Origin: Buxus sempervirens
Lineage: Eukaryota > Streptophyta > Magnoliopsida > Buxales > Buxaceae
Direction: 5' to 3'
NCBI GenBank assembly: GCA_947561395.2
Contig: OX387190.1
Span: forward strand, 26,096,858 to 26,160,857
DNA length: 64,000 nucleotides
In this document: one piece after another, positions 44,903 to 54,510 of the stretch
How positions within the stretch are numbered: the stretch's first letter is position 1
How the letters are laid out: each line of letters opens with the position of its first letter
Program-made: the position numbers and the translations under genes
Notes under the pieces: generated by a model
The model's database searches: none
Told to the model about the DNA's origin: nothing
Seen by the model: the letters and a program-made list of their open reading frames with translations, nothing else

Positions 44903-47821
44903 CTACTCCTGTGCAGGATCATCCCCGCGACCTCTGCCTCGTCCTCCTCTACGACCTCTCCCCCGAGATGATCGGCGCCTATAGTAGGACAGTAGACGCT
45001 CCGCCATGTAGCGTGCTCTCCGTCCTATGAAGGACTGAAGCTGGTACTCGATGCAGTAGTCCGACGTATCAGGGGAAGGGACAGGGACAGAATCAGAGGA
45101 AGCCTCGGGCTCCGCAGCAACCGGCTCGACCGGGCCCGCAGCTACAGTAGCCTCCACTCTTGCTGATCCGGATGGCCCAGCAGCATCAGAGGAGGGACCC
45201 GGGGCAGAAATATCTGGGTCAATAGAAAAATTAGAACATTGAAGTAACCGGATAAACCCAAAGAGGGAAGAATTGAAGAAACTCACCAAGGACCTCAAGA
45301 GCAGGGTCAGGAACCACCATAGGAGATGAAGAGCCAGCAGGGACAGTCTCGGCAGGCAGGGGGGCTGCCTCAGGTACAGCCGAATCCTCAACCACAACTC
45401 CCGCAGCCACAGAAGGCTCGGCAGCAGTAGGAGGAGGACTAGGAGCTGTAATATCTGGTCAACAGAAAAAGTCAGAAATTGAAATATCAGGATAAACCAA
45501 AGAAGCAAAGCTATACTCACCAGGAATATCCGCCATGGGATCCGCAAAAGCAGCTGCCACCAGGTCCGCAGATGGGACATCCACAGGATCAGGATCCGCA
45601 GCCCGAGCAGGAGACAGGTCAGGAATGAGAAAATCATGCTCGAAGGCAATATCCTGATCATGGACCGGGCCCTGCACAAGTCAAACAAGCATATCAGAAT
45701 AATAGAAATAGAAAAATGAAAGGAATAAAAAATATGAGAAGGCCAGATACCTGTCTAGCCTGGAGCTCAGCAACCAAGGCCTCCAGCTCCCTGATCCGAG
45801 CATCCCGCTGGGCCACGACCGCATCGTGCTCCGCGATCATATCATCGATCGCAGCCCGCTGGCTCTCGAACCGGTCCCGGATAGTATTCAGCTCGTGTAC
45901 CTGCCAACAAGAACAGAAGCAGGGTCAGAAATATATAAAGGAAGAAAAGATGAAGATATGAAAAGTACAAGACTTACTGTGTCCTCATGGATCCGGATGC
46001 GGATCCCGCCAATCTCTGTCACCCCGGCACGAGTGGGTCGATCCATCAAGCATCCGATAGATACTCTCTGGAACCACTCGTCATAATCTCCGGCTACTGT
46101 GAGCCCCTCTGCATCCAGGAAATGATCAAACTGATCAACATCAAAACCCAGGAGAAGTGTGTCGGGACCCACAGCAGGAGGAGGGACGGGGATGCGAAGT
46201 GCGCTGGTGTGCTGGAAGTACAAGCGCTCTCCTAAGTATATCACCCTACCAAGCCTCCCGAGGAAACACTGGTAGGGCTGACGTCGTCGATCTCTATCGA
46301 AGGCGTCCTGTACCGCCATCTCACGAGCCACTCCAACATCCACGTCATCAAATCGGGACAGAAGGAGCTGCAAAAAAGGGAAACTGTCAGGTACAGTCAA
46401 GATACAGGAAAAGAAATAGAAAGGAAAAAAGATAGAGGACTTACATCAGATCGGCGGGCACGGTCTAAGTGCACCCGGGCAGTGCGAGGCTGGCTCCTAT
46501 CAGCATCCCGAACCTGGGCCGACCATCGCAGGGCCACAGGGAAATCCGCAACCTCAGGAACCGGGGAGAAGCGGAAGAAGGTCATATAGGTGTACATGAA
46601 CACCTAAAAAAAGAAAAATCAGTCAAGAAAAGATAAAGCCTAAGGACTTAAACCAGACAGATAAATGCAATACCTGTAGAATCTGCCAGAAGAACCGGCT
46701 GCTGACTCCATCACCTCTCGGAGATGCTAAGCCTCGAACCGCTCGGCACAGCCCGGCCAAGATGGTCCCATAGATAAGCCGACCCCATGCCAGCTGGCGG
46801 GTCTGATGGAAATCTCTCAAGGCGTCCAAAAAGAGCGGACTGACACCGGTAGTATCCTCCGGGAAGAAGCAGCTCCCCAACATCAGCAGGAATACATGTC
46901 GGAAGATCGGTGCAAAGGCTTCATCCTCCACAGAGACGGTCTCGTGCCTCCTCTCAAAATGACGAGCCAGACTCTCCCGCAGCCAGCTAATGGAAAGCCA
47001 GCCACTCCGCCCATCCCAAGCAGTAGGTGGTAGGGCCTGATATCCCAGAAGGAGGCCGATGTCCTCCGCAGAAGGCCGCTCCAGGACAATGGTCCGCCCA
47101 GTCAGAGGAATGCCAGTAATCATCACAAAATCGGAGGGGCGGATCCCCAGCTCAACGTCCGGCAGATGGAACGACTGAGTCTCTGGGAAATACCTCTCCA
47201 TCATGGCGAAGATGAGCGGACGATCAGCTCTGAAGGATGGAATGCTAAGAAAATGATCCAGGTGGCACCTCCCAAACTCCCGCCTGAGTGCCGGAGAAAG
47301 TGACTGTGCCAACTCACTAAATCTGCCCCAGCTACCCCGCAGATGGGAAGAATGATATGGAAGCGGCACATCTGCCCGGATGCACATGGAGGGGTGGCTA
47401 TCCAAGCCACGGAGGAGCTCTGTATCATGTACGGAGGCCCTCAACTCCTCCGGAACTCCTGCAAGAGCGACAGCAACCCCCTCCTGAGCCGTATATCTGG
47501 CTCTGCCTCGGCCTCTGCCACGGCCTCTCTCGCCCTCGGGGGCCTGATCCTGAACCCGGCCTCTGCCTCGGCCTCGACCACGAGCGGGTGCAACCACGGG
47601 CTAAATTCCAAAAGAAAAGTATGAAGGTTGTGTGGGAAAGGAAGATAGAAGAAAGAAGAGAAAGAAAATTTTTGAAAGCCTACCTCAGCAAAGCTCTCTC
47701 GAGAATCGCCTAATGGCTCGGACAGGGTGGCACTAGAACTAGTCTCAATCCGAGCTCGAGAAGAAGAAGGCCGGTCGGCCGGGTCAACCTCCTCACGCAC
47801 ACGAGAGCGACTCCTAGCCAT
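44903..47821 (-). CDS. Antisense Plant Mobile Domain (MAIN/MAIL1-type) gene carried by element 1
   Basis: Eight exons, 47821-47684, 47600-46674, 46603-46445, 46367-45978, 45900-45751, 45671-45521, 45454-45287 and 45213-44903, join in phase at GT-AG introns of only 66-83 nt. The sum is 2394 nt, 797 residues. After a Ser/Arg-rich start come an RG-repeat segment (about 53-80) and the Plant Mobile Domain (about 100-490): ERYFPETQSFHLPDVELG, DFVMITGIPLTG, AWDGRSGWLSISWL, VFLLMLGSCFFPEDTTG and GLCRAVRG. Exon 5 encodes a coiled coil (RIRELEALVAELQ). Exons 6-8 are Pro/Ala/Glu-rich, and the end is a second RG block (SRGRGRRGGRGRGRG). In Arabidopsis MAIN and MAIL1 affect transposon silencing. An intact spliced gene in antisense suggests selection for its product. 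Confidence 0.85.
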
Positions 47822-48392
47822 CTACATACAACAGGGAAGTGTCCTATGAGATCTAGTCCTACATTGCTTTGAATCTAAATTCAGTTTAAATTCATCAGGA
47901 ATTCTACTTTGTCTTGATCTAGATTCATTGCACATTTGTTAGGAATAATACTTGGCTTTTGGGTCCAGATTCAGTCCGTATTTAATAAAGACCTTGGTCT
48001 CTTCAAAGCTATTGTCAAGAATCCTAACTCAATTTTGTGGTCTGTTGCAGTTCAAGGGTTTCTGGAGACGGGTACAATAGATCATAATAAGCGGTTCTCC
48101 AGACACAAGCTAGTCTCAAGAGTCATCAAAGATTAACAAGGAAGGAAAAATCAATTGCAAAAAAAAAAAAGAAAAAAAAAGTACCACATGATCAAGAATT
48201 GGCCATCAGGGCCGAAAAGAGCTAATGGCAGTACAATGTCAGCAAGTCGGAAAAAACATCAAGGTAATCATGCAAAGAGAAGTCAAGAACAGGTCAGGGA
48301 CAGACAGAGCATCACACTATTCAGAATAAAAAAAAAATCCAAGCATACACTAGCAGTCGAATTATAGCAAATGGGACCAAGATCAGAGCATG
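47822..48392 (-). other. Leader-intron sequence of the PMD gene (left part)
   Basis: On the minus strand CCCTGTTGTATGTAG ends exactly at the PMD start codon and looks like an acceptor, so this region is probably the 3' part of an intron in the 5' untranslated region. No coding frame is seen. Solo LTR B interrupts it at 48393. Confidence 0.5.
48388..48392. repeat. Target-site duplication GCATG, left
   Basis: GCATG directly precedes solo LTR B and recurs at 50217-50221 directly after it. Confidence 0.93.
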
Positions 48393-49339
48393 TGTGAGAC
48401 ATGGGAAAAAAATCAAATCTAATGATTTCCTCAATCATCACACAGGATTAAATTAAACAAAGAGTCGCCACCATTCAATCTAGGTGTGAATGGACACCAA
48501 AATATTAAATAAGCATAAAAGGCAAATTTTAGGGCAAAATATCCCTCCTAAAAAAAACAACCAGAGATGGGTAAGGGGATTAAGTTATGAACAGGGGAAG
48601 GTGTTAGGCACCCCTATTCATCCACACAAGGTGGTTGCCAGGTATTGTTCATGTTAAAATAAAGGAAAAAGCTTGCTATAAAAATCACACAAAATCACAA
48701 AAAAAAAGCAAAAATATATGGTTTTTTCATATGAATAGTCTGATTGATCCAGAACTATCAAACATGATCATACCATTCCTAGGGTTTCATGATCAAAACA
48801 AATTTGAGATAAAATCAAATAAAATCAATTTAAAGTGAAAAATCCAAAAATCTGGCTTCAAGTCAAATTCTAGAAATCTGGAAAAATATGATTTTTATAA
48901 AATATTTCAAAATCGAACTTGAATAGTCCAGGACATAGATAAAGCCCAAATTTCACATTAAATTTGAAAATCAAAACCAAACATATCCACATTAATGAAA
49001 AACACCAAAAGGGGAGAATTTAGACCGTAGGGTCTTCTCTCAAAAGTGAAAAACAATTTAAAAACACATCATGAAACCCTAGAAGTTATTTTCAGGCTTC
49101 TAGATTCAGATCTACCATATTGATCATGATAAATCCAAGATCCTAGCCTAAACTCACAAAAATCACGAAAACAGTGCTGTAGGTGCAAATATGTGAAAAA
49201 TCCAAATTTTATCAAAAAGTGGGGATCTCATGCTGCAAACATCATAGATTCATGTAATTCATTCAGATATATCATAAAAAGCATTAAAACATGATCAAGA
49301 TATTTAAAATAGCCACATCTCACAAATTAGAGCACATGG

Positions 49340-49575
49340 GGGTCTACCCTACGGATCCACCTGTTCTCTTTTCCCCTAGTTCTCTCTTCACGTTTTACGG
49401 CTAAAGAGACTCTTGAGGTACTTGGAGATAGGTTTGGTTACACAAACACAATCAAAGGCTTTATTCTATAAAAAATAAAAAAACAGATATGGGGTTCTAT
49501 TCTAGGGATCCACCTGTTCCCCTTTCCCCTAGTTCTCTCTTCACGTTTTACGGCTAGAGAGACCCTTGAGGTACT
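49340..49575 (-). repeat. Tandem duplication inside solo LTR B
   Basis: The segment GGATCCACCTGTTC...TTCACGTTTTACGGCTA...GAGGTACTT...GAGA occurs twice, around 49352-49430 and 49507-49585, with a few differences. It lies downstream of the splice donor in the U5 part. Confidence 0.75.
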
Positions 49576-49792
49576 TAGAGACAAGTTTAGGAATACAAAA
49601 ACAGATATGGCCTTATTCTACAGCAATAGAGATGATCCTATTACTTCTAGAATTGAAGACAGAAAATAAAAAGGGATAGGGGACTTACCTGGATTGAGCA
49701 GGCAGGCAGCAGGAGTTCTTTTCCTTCTCTTGGAGCTTCTTAGAATTCCTTGACTTTAAAATTTCGTGGCCTTTAGCTTGAGAATCTCACCT

Positions 49793-49802
49793 CTATTTAT
49801 AG
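49793..49802 (-). promoter_or_regulatory. TATA box of solo LTR B
   Basis: CTATTTATAG on the plus strand. The donor CCAG|GTAAGTCC follows about 100 nt downstream on the minus strand (near 49691). Confidence 0.75.
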
Positions 49803-50010
49803 GCAAGCACAGGGGTATGGTTGGTCCAAGGTTTGGCAAGATAGAGTTTCAGTTTGAGTTAAACACAAGATCATGCCAATCCTTTATCCACAAGGATAAA
49901 TGAGATAATTCGAACAGATAAATAAGAGAATTCGCTTATCCAAGAGAGATATTTGGGTGCAGATAAGGCTCAAAAATTAAAAAGGTAAAATTCGCACAAA
50001 GACCCCTGTG

Positions 50011-50118
50011 ACCGTATATATATTACGGTTGCGCCCTGCCCGTATTATTAATACGGGCACGCCGTGACCGTATATCAATTGCAGGTATGACCAGTCCGTA
50101 AACAAAATACGGTTATGA
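50011..50118 (-). promoter_or_regulatory. U3 palindrome array of solo LTR B, ACCGTA/TACGGT type
   Basis: ACCGTA...TACGGT at 50011-50029, then GCCCGTATTA/TAATACGGGC at 50038-50058 (10-bp arms, 1-nt centre), then two weaker units at about 50066-50086 and 50094-50112. They stand upstream of the TATA box as in the other LTR families. Confidence 0.75.
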
Positions 50119-50216
50119 CCAATTTGGCCAGATTTTACACTTTTTTGACCTGTTTCAAATCCCAATTAATATTTTCAATTATTTTCTCATTTTTAGTGCA
50201 ATTTGGGGTGTCTACA

Positions 50217-50221
50217 GCATG
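50217..50221. repeat. Target-site duplication GCATG, right
   Basis: It matches 48388-48392. Confidence 0.93.
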
Positions 50222-50536
50222 CAACCAGGAAATCCAGCATACAATCAAGAAAATTGGCATACAATCAACAGGATGCCATCAGAGGAAACCATGGTGATCA
50301 GATATTGCAGCAGAAATCAACAAATAGCATGAAGTCCGAAAATTCCAGAATCAACAGAGCAATCAGACCAAGGATCCAATTGCAAATGAACATTCCAAGC
50401 ATGATCACTGAGCAATCAAGAGCAATTGACAACAATTCACAAAACGAAAAAGTGGTAATTCGGCTTAGCTAGGCTAAATAAGAACATGTCGATTGAAGAA
50501 TGCCAAGCTGTAATCAATGTTTGGTTGACAAAAAAT
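50222..50536 (-). other. Leader-intron sequence of the PMD gene (right part)
   Basis: AT-rich with several diverged direct repeats of an AAGCATGA/CAATCA type near 50225-50440. No coding frame. It would be the 5' part of the PMD leader intron; a possible donor is AATCAG|GTCCAT near 50537, with a non-ideal sequence. Confidence 0.4.
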
Positions 50537-50920
50537 GGACCTGATTGGAGGTAAGGGAATCGGATTGGTCGCCGAAGGTACAGGATGATGATTCAAATCC
50601 GGAAATCGCCGAGCTCGTCGGAAATCAGATGCCGAGCTAGGGCTCGGCCACTGTTGTGAATGATGAATCTCCGAAATCAGCACGTCGCCGGAGCTCAGAG
50701 ACTCGCCGGAGGTTGCCGGAACTGGTGAAGTTCGTCGGAGAAGGAAGGAGGATCGTCGGGCGTCGAAGCAAAGAAGAGAGTAGCCGGTCTTTGTAATCGG
50801 GGAAGAAAGAAGAGAAGGGGAAAAGTCGCGGTCGCGCGCGACTTATAAAACTTGGAGGATCCGGATACTCAGGCCGGATACCCGCAGGCCCTTGATTATC
50901 CGGATATACATACCGGATAC
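50537..50920 (-). promoter_or_regulatory. Promoter and 5' untranslated exon of the PMD gene
   Basis: On the minus strand a palindrome pair of the TATCCGG type (50920-50859) is followed by a TATA box (TTTTATAAG, 50850-50842) and then about 280 nt of TC- and CCGGCGA-rich sequence, unlike the rest of the element and typical of a host plant 5' leader. The leader has no obvious ATG before the proposed splice site. This suggests the element captured the gene with its first exon, or evolved a host-like promoter. Transcription start and donor are predicted, not shown. Confidence 0.5.
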
Positions 50921-50922
50921 CA

Positions 50923-51112
50923 AAGAAAAAAATAAGAAAAAACAGGAAAAAATAGAAAAAAAAAACAGGAAAAAAGGAGAAAAGAAAAGAAAAAAAAGAA
51001 AAAAAAGGAAAAAAGAAAAGAAAAAAAAAGAAGAGAAAGGAAAAGAAAAAAAAGAAAAGAAAAAAAAAAGAAGAAGAAGAAAATAGAAAAAAAAAAGGGA
51101 AACAGCAAACTT
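50923..51112 (+). repeat. Long purine tract (A/G-rich, about 190 bp)
   Basis: An almost uninterrupted run of AAAAG, GAAAAA and GGAAAA units. A Lys/Arg-only frame through it is an artefact. It sits directly upstream of the PMD promoter on the minus strand. Confidence 0.9.
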
Positions 51113-51133
51113 GTGCTATAATTCTTACTATTT

Positions 51134-51343
51134 TCTCAAAATCCTATTTTTGTCTTGAAATCCACCTCACAGCCACAAGAGCTCTGTGGAATTTAGGACA
51201 ACCTTGGGAAGTGTGCCTGGTCAAAAGGATGATATCCACTCAATTTTCAACTTGGTTTGATAAAAAAATCAGTTTTTCAAAAAAATCCTATTTTTGGGCT
51301 TAAAATCCACTTCATAGCCACAAGAGCTCGGTGGAATTTAAGA
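51134..51343 (+). repeat. Direct duplication near the 3' LTR
   Basis: TCAAAATCCTATTTTTG...CACAAGAGCTCTGTGGAATTTA at about 51134-51200 recurs at about 51277-51343 with a few differences, separated by about 75 bp. Confidence 0.8.
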
Positions 51344-51500
51344 ACTCTTAGAGAGATGCCCTCTTAAAGTGAGGGCTTTTTGGCAAATCTCCACTCAAAA
51401 ATTGTTTTCTACAGAAATTGAATTGAACCGAGCAAATCATGCTCAAGGGAATGCAATTTGGGTTTGTCTACTCTTTGCAGCTCACTGCTTCACAGCTCCC
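51344..51500 (+). other. Element 1 sequence before the polypurine tract
   Basis: Short unique stretch without a coding frame, ending in CTTCACAGCTCCC. Confidence 0.6.
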
Positions 51501-51515
51501 GCAAAGAGGGGCAGT
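51501..51515 (+). other. Polypurine tract of element 1
   Basis: GCAAAGAGGGGCAGT abuts the 3' LTR start TGTAGACACC. It is the plus-strand primer for reverse transcription and is identical in element 2. Confidence 0.9.
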
Positions 51516-51604
51516 TGTAGACACCCCAAATTGCACAAACAATCATCAAAAATCATTATCTCCTGGAAAGCCAACACAGAATTTGAAAAAAATAAACTTT
51601 TACC

Positions 51605-51746
51605 TGTATCCGGATTGAGTATCCGGATACAAGTACCCTTTCCCGTATCCGGATACTCATACCGGATACGTGTGAGCCTTAGTGTATCCGGTACCATATA
51701 CCGGATACCTTAAGGCCCTTTTTTATCCGGTCTGACATACCGGATA
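51605..51746 (+). promoter_or_regulatory. U3 palindrome array of the 3' LTR
   Basis: As in the 5' LTR, but the first unit reads GTATCCGGATTGAGTATCCGGATAC: either the 5' LTR copy lost 13 bp or this copy gained them. This is the largest difference between the two LTRs and falls in the array. Confidence 0.85.
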
Positions 51747-51902
51747 CCTTAAGTTTGCTCAAAATTAGGGTTTTCCGAGAGCTTTTCACTTTTACCATCA
51801 TGTCCCTCATTAAATGAGGGGAAATCGCGGAAATGACCTTAGGGTTAAGGTTGGAGGGGTTCTAGACATTAAGTTGTGTCTACCAATGACCTTAGCCCTT
51901 GC

Positions 51903-51912
51903 CTATAAATAG
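51903..51912 (+). promoter_or_regulatory. TATA box of the 3' LTR
   Basis: CTATAAATAG, identical to the 5' LTR. It points out of the element towards the host repeat and the peptide gene at 56144. Confidence 0.8.
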
Positions 51913-53813
51913 GAGCCTCCTCCTTGAGCAAATGGCACTCAACTCCTGTTTTGAATTCTCGCAAAGAAGAACTCCAAGAGAAGAAGAAAACCGCTGCGGA
52001 ATCGCCTCAAGAACTCAGGTAAGCTTCAACTTTTCTTTTTATTTTCTGTCTTTACATTCCTAGATCTAGATCTCTTCTTCTACCTTTCTGTAGTGTAAAG
52101 CCTTGTTTGTATGTGTGGAAATCCTTCCCCAGCTCAAAGTATCTCAAGACTCCCCTAGCCGTAAAACGTGAAGGCGGATCTAGGAGAAACGAGACTGGGG
52201 ATTGACCCTAGTGCTAGAACCCATGTAGCATAAGGCCTTTTTGATTGATTGAAAACCGTTCTATAATCAAAGTACCCTTGATTATTTCAAAGATCCGTGT
52301 TTAACGGGGAGAGAGAACAGAGGGAAACGATAATGGAACGGAACCCTAGGCTATGCTAGAACCTATTTTGTTGAATCTATATGCATGTTGTATTAATCTT
52401 GTTTGGTTTTTCACTCTTGCACACATATTACACTTTTTGGTGAATAGGCTCACATTTGGGGATTTATTACATTCATTGTGATAAATCTCCAATAAATGGC
52501 CTCAATAAAATTCTGGAGTGTTTTTAAATGTTTTTCAAAGGTTCTGGATTCATCTCACACAGATCACACACATTTTATTAATTTTCGGATTTGAATTTCT
52601 TCAAAAGTGGCTTAACTTGACAGCACCTGTACCCTTACTTCGGACGCCCATAACTTCATCATCCGGATGAATTTTGGGGTGATTCCAGAACCATGGGAAA
52701 GGTGAGGCTGTCTAGTTTATGTCCACCAAATTTCATGAATTTCTATCAAACGGATTTTTGACACCTCTCTGTCGAAGTTAAGTGGACAGTTCAGGTTCAA
52801 ATACAGAACTTGTCACTTCGACGGAGCGCCATGTGTTCGATTTAAGTCCGATTCAAGTGATTTTTATTTCTGAGTACTCCTTTATGAGTCTACTTTCAAA
52901 TCCAGTTGGTTTCATAATTTTTGGATTCTATTTGAATTATTGGTAGCCGATCTACTCAGAACTGCTCATTTGTACTTTTCTGGGTAAATCTGTGATCTTC
53001 GGGGCCTGTTCGGGAGACCACCCAAGGCACATCCGAAGGGATTTTTGTATGAGGCTAGTTTCTTTTGAAAGATGGTCATACAAACTTCAATCACACCAAA
53101 TTTCGTGGACTTTTATGAAGTGGATTTTTCTAGACAATTTTCCAAAGTTGCCCACTTACCACTTTTAAAAATCCCCAGCAGCAACTTCAAAGGAGCATAA
53201 CTCCTAGATTTTTCGTAGGAATGAAGTGAAATTTTGCATGAGACTCTTATTTACCCTAATCTTTCAAATGGATTTGGTTTGGTTCAATTCAGAATTGGAT
53301 TTGAATGATTTCAAGGCAAATGGCATACTTTTTACCGAATTTTCCGGATTTGATTTAACTTGGTTTTGAGTAACTTGAGCTTTGATTTCCATCTTTTGAG
53401 ATATTCCAGAAATGATATTGACATGAGAGAGGATCTAGAATCCATTTAGATCTTCATGTGAATATATCATACACTTGTTCCTTTTTCAAGGCTTTTTCAT
53501 GATTTTTAGCAAGCTTCTTATTTTCTTTTTAGCATGAACATACACTTGGCAACCACTTCGTGTGGATGAATGGGGGTGCCTAACACCTTCCCCCGTTCAT
53601 AATCTAATCCCCTTACCCATCTCTGGATTTGATTTTCAAGTAGGATTATTTTTATCCTAGAATTTGTCTTTTGGCTATTTTTGCTACTTTTGAACTCTTT
53701 GGTGTCCATTCTCACCCCAAAATCATGAATGGTGGCGACTCTCCCAATTTTGCGTTGAGCCCGTGTGTTGACGGAGGGATGATCACTCCGGTGATTTTTT
53801 CCCATGTCTCACA

Positions 53814-53818
53814 ACGGC
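53814..53818. repeat. Right target-site duplication ACGGC
   Basis: It matches 13236-13240. Confidence 0.95.
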
Positions 53819-53841
53819 ATAAGTCCCTAACAATGCTAACA

Positions 53842-54510
53842 CTACAAAACTAATGACTTTTAGCAGCGGACTAAGACCGCAGCTAAAAGTCGAACACAAC
53901 GACGCCTGTCCGCCGATGATTCATCTGTCTCTGATTCTTTCAGCAGCGGCTCCTCTTTCTTTTTTCCTACCCAAATCGACCCGCTTTTCTTTCAATTTTT
54001 ACAACCACGCCCCCAAATTTCTATTTTTACAAACAAACCACCCATACCCTGAACCAACCCCCCCCCCCCCCCCCCCCCTCTCTTTCTCTTTCGCTCTCTT
54101 ACCCGCAAGCGCCTAAATTACACAATTAAGCCAAATAAAAATAAAAAAAATTAATTTGCAAATTAAAAAAAAACATTAATTTGAAACTTGCACTTTCCAT
54201 TACAATATTAGTACCAAACCAAAAAAAAACCTGTTTCATGACATTTGATGGTTCAAAATCCATCTACAAACCTTATCAGAAAAAACAGGGAAAAAAAAAT
54301 TTGCTCACAACCATGATTTGATGCTTCAAAATCCATCTTCAAACCTTCAAACTCCACTGCGAAAACGGTCATCTCCAAACCTTTAAATTCATCTACATAA
54401 GTATGATTTCAACAGTATGATTGCGAAGTCAAAACATGTCCGTTATTTTACCATCAAAATTTCTACTTTGTATAGTTGATACAGAATGAAAGTATCATGA
54501 GGTTTGAAAT
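53842..54510. mobile_element. Insert in copy A with a CACTA-like left end
   Basis: It is absent from copies B and C. It starts CACTACAAAACTAATGAC followed by a foldback TTTTAGCAGCGG...CCGCAGCTAAAA (53859-53888), a pattern usual at CACTA transposon ends. I find no matching right terminus, so it is a fragment or another class. It contains a C-run at 54058-54078. Confidence 0.4.

Larger units (their letters stand above)
48393..50216 (-). mobile_element. Solo LTR B, diverged relative of the element 1 LTR family
   Basis: On the plus strand it starts TGTGAGACATGGG and ends GGGGTGTCTACA, the same termini as element 1/2 LTRs. Only scattered blocks are shared inside: GAGTCGCCACCATTCA, GGGGAAGGTGTTAGGCACCC, the TCACGTTTTACGGCTA segment (present twice, near 49390 and 49542), TATA box and splice donor. 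With the GCATG duplication it is a clean solo LTR left by recombination. It lies in the probable leader intron of the PMD gene. Confidence 0.93.
13241..53813 (+). mobile_element. Element 1: Tat/Ogre-type Ty3/gypsy retrotransposon with nested insertions
   Basis: LTRs of 2284 and 2298 bp (13241-15524 and 51516-53813) begin TGTAGACACCCC and end CTCACA, and a 5-bp duplication flanks the block. The gene order is leader, gag, pro, RT-RNase H-second RNase H, integrase, then two antisense genes before the 3' LTR. The tRNA-Arg-type primer site, the extra RNase H and the large size point to the Tat/Ogre group. Subtracting element 2 (13957 bp) and two solo LTRs leaves about 22.8 kb. By eye the LTRs differ by roughly two dozen substitutions plus a 13-bp indel, so the insertion is young. 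Its gag-pro-pol is broken by a stop, frameshifts, deletions and insertions, so it is not autonomous now. Confidence 0.93.
51516..53813 (+). repeat. 3' LTR of element 1
   Basis: 2298 bp, collinear with 13241-15524. The length difference is a 13-bp insertion in the U3 palindrome array (ATTGAGTATCCGG near 51614) plus one extra T near the end. The TATA box is at 51903-51912, the palindrome array at 51605-51746. Confidence 0.95.

Noticed and set aside
50892..51108. Lys/Arg-only frame (plus) and Phe/Ser/Leu-only frame (minus)
   Set aside because: Purine tract; no protein meaning.
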